DNA from: Bacteroidota bacterium | GTDB lineage: Bacteria; Bacteroidota; Bacteroidia; Bacteroidales; Rikenellaceae | Length of the DNA stretch: 9,245 nucleotides | Assembly (NCBI GenBank): GCA_023443765.1 | Contig: JAEZTA010000104.1 | Location: forward strand, 1-9,245 | Direction: 5' to 3' | Shown here: positions 6,985 to 9,245 of the stretch, in pieces | Layout of the letters: each line of letters begins with the position of its first letter | How positions within the stretch are numbered: the first letter of the stretch is position 1 | Program-made: the position numbers and the translations under genes | Notes under the pieces: model-generated | What the model saw: only the letters and a program-made list of their open reading frames with translations | Told to the model about the DNA's origin: nothing | Databases searched by the model: none

Positions 6985-7018
6985 TTTGTTATGCGATATA
7001 ACCTGAGGTTATAACAAA
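6985..7018. promoter_or_regulatory. Probable LysR-type operator with repeated GTTAT/ATAAC half-sites
   Basis: Half-sites GTTAT (6988-6992), ATAAC (6998-7002) and GTTAT (7008-7012) start exactly 10 bp apart, and a further ATAAC lies at 7011-7015. They form several dyads. TATAACC-TGA-GGTTATA (6997-7013) is a perfect inverted repeat. GTTAT-gcgat-ATAAC spans 6988-7002, and TTTGTTAT/ATAACAAA lies at 6985-6992 and 7011-7018. Both T6999..A7011 and T6989..A7001 fit the T-N11-A rule of LysR boxes. The cluster lies about 30-70 bp upstream of the yeiH minus-7 element and directly after the lysR stop codon, where LysR-type activators usually bind. The sites are seen directly; binding by the adjacent LysR protein is inferred. 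Confidence 0.7.
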
Positions 7019-7026
7019 GAAGAAAA

Positions 7027-7917
7027 TCAGCAGAAATCCGCCCGGGCGAAGTCGATGAACTGCCGGGCAAGCTGCGCGGGTTCCGCCGCAGCGTGTACAA
7101 AAGAGAAATCCCGCACGAACGCCAGTCCTTCGGTATCGACGATCCGGAGCGCACCGCTGCGTAGTTCGTCCACCACCGAAATCACGGATACGATGGCCAT
7201 TGCATCGCTGTTGCGAACGAAGGCCTTGATGCCCTCGGTCGTCCCGAGGCGCATTGCCACGTCGAGTTGCGAGAGGCGGATACCCTTCGTCGCAAGGGCT
7301 GCGGCGATCACTTCGAGCGTTCCCGAGCCGCTCTCGCGCAGCACCAGCGGGATTTGCAGCAGCTCTTCGGGCGTCACCGCATCCGTACGGGCGTATTTCC
7401 CGCCCAGGCTGGCCACCAGCACCAGTTCGTCGGGTTTGAAAAGCGTGTAATGCAGCCCCTGCCGGCGGCTGAGGCTCTCGACCAGTCCCAGGTCGACGGT
7501 ATGTTCGCCGAGCGCCTGCTCGACCTCGGCGCTGTTGCCCGAGAACATCGAGACCCGCACCCCGGGGAAACGCGCCGTGAAATGCGCGAGGATCGGCGGC
7601 AGGAGGTATTGAGCGATGGTCGTGCTGGCTCCGAGGCGGAGTTCACCCTCGGCGACGTTGGTGCAGAGACTCATTTCGTATTCGAGGCGGCGGTAGTCGT
7701 CGGCCAGCCGTTCGGCGGCTTCCAGCATCGTGCGACCCGCATCGGTCAGCTCCAAACGGCTGCCACGGCGGGCGAAAAGTTGTACCTTATAACGGGATTC
7801 CAGTTCGCCGATGTGCTTGCTCACGGCGGGCTGTGAGATGTAGAGTTGTTCGGCGGTCCGGGTGAAACTCAGCGTCCGGGCCGCGGCGATAAAGACTTTG
7901 AGGCGGAAATCGTCCAT
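7027..7917 (-). CDS. LysR-family transcriptional regulator (CysB/YeiE-like), likely regulator of the yeiH-type gene
   Basis: The 296-residue protein has standard LysR layout and length. The N-terminal winged helix-turn-helix is MDDFRLKVFIAAARTLSFTR with TAEQLYISQPAVSKHIGELE (21-40), in which SQPAVSKHI is the recognition helix, followed by a linker helix. The two-lobed effector domain covers about 89-296, with LRLGASTTIAQYLLPPILA and the hinge region near LVLRESGSGTLEVI. The effector-pocket segments resemble the CysB/YeiE branch that binds sulfur oxyanions; this is a similarity judgement, not proof. The gene starts 4 bp after the stop of the nrnA-type gene and is probably carried on the same message from the promoter at 8982-9013. 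The yeiH-type gene follows after 112 bp containing the dyad array described at 6985-7018. No Shine-Dalgarno sequence is visible; the ATG at 7915-7917 gives the family N-terminus. Confidence 0.93.
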   Translation of the reverse strand: MDDFRLKVFIAAARTLSFTRTAEQLYISQPAVSKHIGELESRYKVQLFARRGSRLELTDAGRTMLEAAERLADDYRRLEYEMSLCTNVAEGELRLGASTTIAQYLLPPILAHFTARFPGVRVSMFSGNSAEVEQALGEHTVDLGLVESLSRRQGLHYTLFKPDELVLVASLGGKYARTDAVTPEELLQIPLVLRESGSGTLEVIAAALATKGIRLSQLDVAMRLGTTEGIKAFVRNSDAMAIVSVISVVDELRSGALRIVDTEGLAFVRDFSFVHAAAEPAQLARQFIDFARADFC

Positions 7918-7921
7918 GACG

Positions 7922-8953
7922 TTAGCCCAGCAGGCCGTCGTCGGCGAACTCCTTCACCGAACGGACATAGTGGTCGATGGTCTCCTGCATCGAAGCGAAC
8001 GACTTGCCGCCAGCGGCGTTCTTGTGACCGCCGCCCTCGAAATACTTGCGGGCGAAGAGGTTGACATCGACATCGCCCCGCGAGCGCAGCGACACACGGA
8101 TGAACTTGCGGTGGGCGAGAAACATCGCCGACATCTTGACCTTTTTGATCGTGAGGGCGTAGTTGACAAAACCCTCGCTGTCGCCCTGCTGGAACTGGAA
8201 GCGGCGCATCTCGTTCTCCAGCAAAGACATATAAGCCACCGTCCCGTCCTGGATAACTTCCATCTTGCGGTTGATGGCATAGCCGAACAGCCGCGCACGA
8301 CCCTCGGTATAGGCGTTGTAGACGCTGTTGTAAATATCGGGAATATTGATGCCTTTCTCGATCAGCACGGCAACGGCGCGGAACAGCTCCGGGGTGAGGA
8401 ACGAGAAGGCGAAGTTGCCCGTATCGGTCATCATGCCGACGTAGAGCGACTCGGCCATGCTGCGCGTGATGATCTCCGTACCGCACATCGCCTCGACGAT
8501 GCTGTAAACCAGGAAACACGTGCTCGACGAGTCGGGATGCGAAAACGAGAGGGCGAACCCCGGGTCGGGCGAAAGGTGGTGGTCGATCAGTACGCGGCGG
8601 GCCGTGGTGTTGGCCTCGATGGTATCGCTGAGGATTTCGAGCCGCGAAACGGCGTTGAAATCGAGGCAGAAGATCACATCAGCTTCGGCGATAGCGCGCG
8701 TGGCGCGTCCTTCGGCATCGGTCTTGAAGATCACTACCTCATCGATACCGGGCATCCAGTCGAGGAAATAGGGGAATTTATTGGGTACGACGCAGGTCAC
8801 CTCATGCCCCATCGTGCGCAGGACTTCGGCCCATGCGAGCGACGATCCGACGGCGTCCCCGTCGGGATTGGTATGGGAGACGATGACGATTCGCTGCCGG
8901 GGCTGCGCAAGCAACTCACGCAGGCGTTCGATGTGTTCTTTCGATAGCTTCAT
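7922..8953 (-). CDS. nrnA: Bifunctional oligoribonuclease / PAP phosphatase of the NrnA family (DHH-DHHA1)
   Basis: NrnA-type enzymes degrade very short RNAs (nanoRNA) and hydrolyse pAp (3'-phosphoadenosine 5'-phosphate), the by-product of sulfate assimilation, in the cytoplasm with Mn2+ ions. The 343 residues contain all expected motifs. SHTNPDGDAVGS (26-37) has metal ligands His27, Asp31 and Asp33. Asp98 lies in CLDFNA. The DHH triad is at 124-126 (LIDHHLSPD), and MMTDTGNFAFS (174-184) contains Asp177. The DHHA1 substrate-binding motif GGGHKNAAGG lies at 307-316. The length suits the family and no key residue is missing. The start at 8951-8953 lies about 30 bases after an excellent Bacteroidetes promoter and has no Shine-Dalgarno sequence. 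The LysR-type gene follows after 4 bp, so the two form an operon. A link between pAp removal and a sulfur-oxyanion regulator or transporter is suggestive but may be coincidence. Confidence 0.93.
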   Translation of the reverse strand: MKLSKEHIERLRELLAQPRQRIVIVSHTNPDGDAVGSSLAWAEVLRTMGHEVTCVVPNKFPYFLDWMPGIDEVVIFKTDAEGRATRAIAEADVIFCLDFNAVSRLEILSDTIEANTTARRVLIDHHLSPDPGFALSFSHPDSSSTCFLVYSIVEAMCGTEIITRSMAESLYVGMMTDTGNFAFSFLTPELFRAVAVLIEKGINIPDIYNSVYNAYTEGRARLFGYAINRKMEVIQDGTVAYMSLLENEMRRFQFQQGDSEGFVNYALTIKKVKMSAMFLAHRKFIRVSLRSRGDVDVNLFARKYFEGGGHKNAAGGKSFASMQETIDHYVRSVKEFADDGLLG

Positions 8954-8981
8954 TCGGCTTGGTCCGCATTGGTGAACAGGG

Positions 8982-9013
8982 CAAAGATACGTAAAAAGGG
9001 GCGATATAGCAAA
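8982..9013 (-). promoter_or_regulatory. Bacteroidetes-type promoter of the nrnA-lysR operon
   Basis: On the minus strand TTTG (9013-9010) is followed after exactly 20 bp by TATCTTTG (8989-8982). Both elements match the primary sigma-factor consensus of Bacteroidetes (TTTG / TAnnTTTG) perfectly. The minus-7 element ends 28 bases before the nrnA ATG, giving a leader of roughly 20-25 bases. The promoter fits in the 75-bp gap after the upstream hydrolase gene, so nrnA need not depend on read-through. Confidence 0.85.
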
Positions 9014-9028
9014 CCCGAGCCGCCGGCC

Positions 9029-9245
9029 CTACCGGATATTCAGCAGCACGAGGTTGTCGAGCACAGTCTGCTGGGCCAGGTATTGCAGGTATTCGGCCTG
9101 CTCCCGAGGCAGTTTCGCCCGGACTTCCGTCTGGTAAGGCTTGCGGAAAATCGTCGTGAAGATCACGTTGGCCGCCAGGTAACTCCCGATGGGCGAGGGA
9201 TGGAAATTATCCTTCCGGTAAAGGTCCCAGTCCGGATGTTCGGCA
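9029..9245 (-). CDS. C-terminal end of a probable SGNH/GDSL hydrolase (cut by window edge)
   Basis: Only the last 71 residues before a TAG stop (9029-9031) lie in the window. The fragment contains YRKDNFHPSPIGSYLAANVI, which fits the D-x-x-H block that carries the catalytic Asp and His of SGNH/GDSL esterases, followed by the Gly-Ser-Tyr-Leu helix common in this family. After this come about 45 residues of charged, Gln-rich helix ending in LVLLNIR. SGNH enzymes in gut Bacteroidetes often remove acyl groups from glycans, but the substrate here cannot be told. The Ser/Gly/Asn blocks and the N-terminus are outside the window. The gene points the same way as nrnA, which has its own promoter 75 bp downstream. 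Confidence 0.65.
   Translation of the reverse strand, partial: AEHPDWDLYRKDNFHPSPIGSYLAANVIFTTIFRKPYQTEVRAKLPREQAEYLQYLAQQTVLDNLVLLNIR

Noticed and set aside
7862..8947. A 361-codon open frame antisense to the nrnA-type gene
   Set aside because: The opposite strand has complete DHH and DHHA1 motifs and a perfect promoter; this frame has neither a promoter nor a family pattern.
8916..8969. Short upstream open frame (ATG at 8969, 17 codons, TGA) overlapping the nrnA start in another frame
   Set aside because: It has no ribosome-binding site and no peptide pattern. A random ATG in a short leader is enough to explain it.

Overview
The window looks like chromosomal DNA from a GC-rich gut-type Bacteroidales, with Alistipes/Rikenellaceae the best guess. 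The evidence is a SusC/SusD pair with a FecR-type anti-sigma factor, promoter elements of the Bacteroidetes type (TTTG about 20 bp before TAnnTTTG; two copies read TATCTTTG), AT-rich leaders that mostly lack Shine-Dalgarno sequences, and GC-rich coding DNA. The genus is inferred from composition and style only, since no rRNA or marker gene is present.

Left part (1-5173, all minus strand): an outer-membrane nutrient uptake and signalling cassette, transcribed right to left as fecR-like anti-sigma factor, then a 1208-residue SusC-type TonB-dependent receptor, then a SusD-type lipoprotein cut by the window edge. The receptor carries an N-terminal STN domain, so it is built to signal across the envelope to a FecR protein, which would hold an ECF sigma factor. 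No ECF sigma gene lies next to fecR in this window. The receptor gene also contains a run of nine C residues on its coding strand, in the linker between the STN and carboxypeptidase-regulatory-like domains. Gain or loss of one C would truncate the protein, so this is a candidate phase-variation switch.

Middle (5174-5431): a 258-bp gap between divergent genes. It holds a 13-bp terminator-like hairpin with a TTCG loop, plus weak promoter candidates on each side.

Right part (5432-9245): a GNAT-family acetyltransferase gene on the plus strand runs tail to tail into a yeiH-type membrane transporter gene, with a 23-bp overlap of coding ends. The yeiH-type gene follows a LysR-type regulator gene on the same strand. 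The 112-bp gap between them holds a TATCTTTG promoter element and an ordered set of GTTAT/ATAAC half-sites with T-N11-A symmetry, the likely LysR operator. The regulator gene sits 4 bp downstream of an nrnA-type (DHH/DHHA1) phosphoesterase gene, and a very good Bacteroidetes promoter precedes that pair. The right edge holds the C-terminal end of a probable SGNH/GDSL hydrolase.

No tRNA, rRNA, CRISPR array, insertion sequence or integrase was found. The most notable points are the C9 tract in the SusC gene, the missing sigma partner of the FecR/STN system, the structured LysR operator, and the single strong Shine-Dalgarno sequence in front of the SusD gene.
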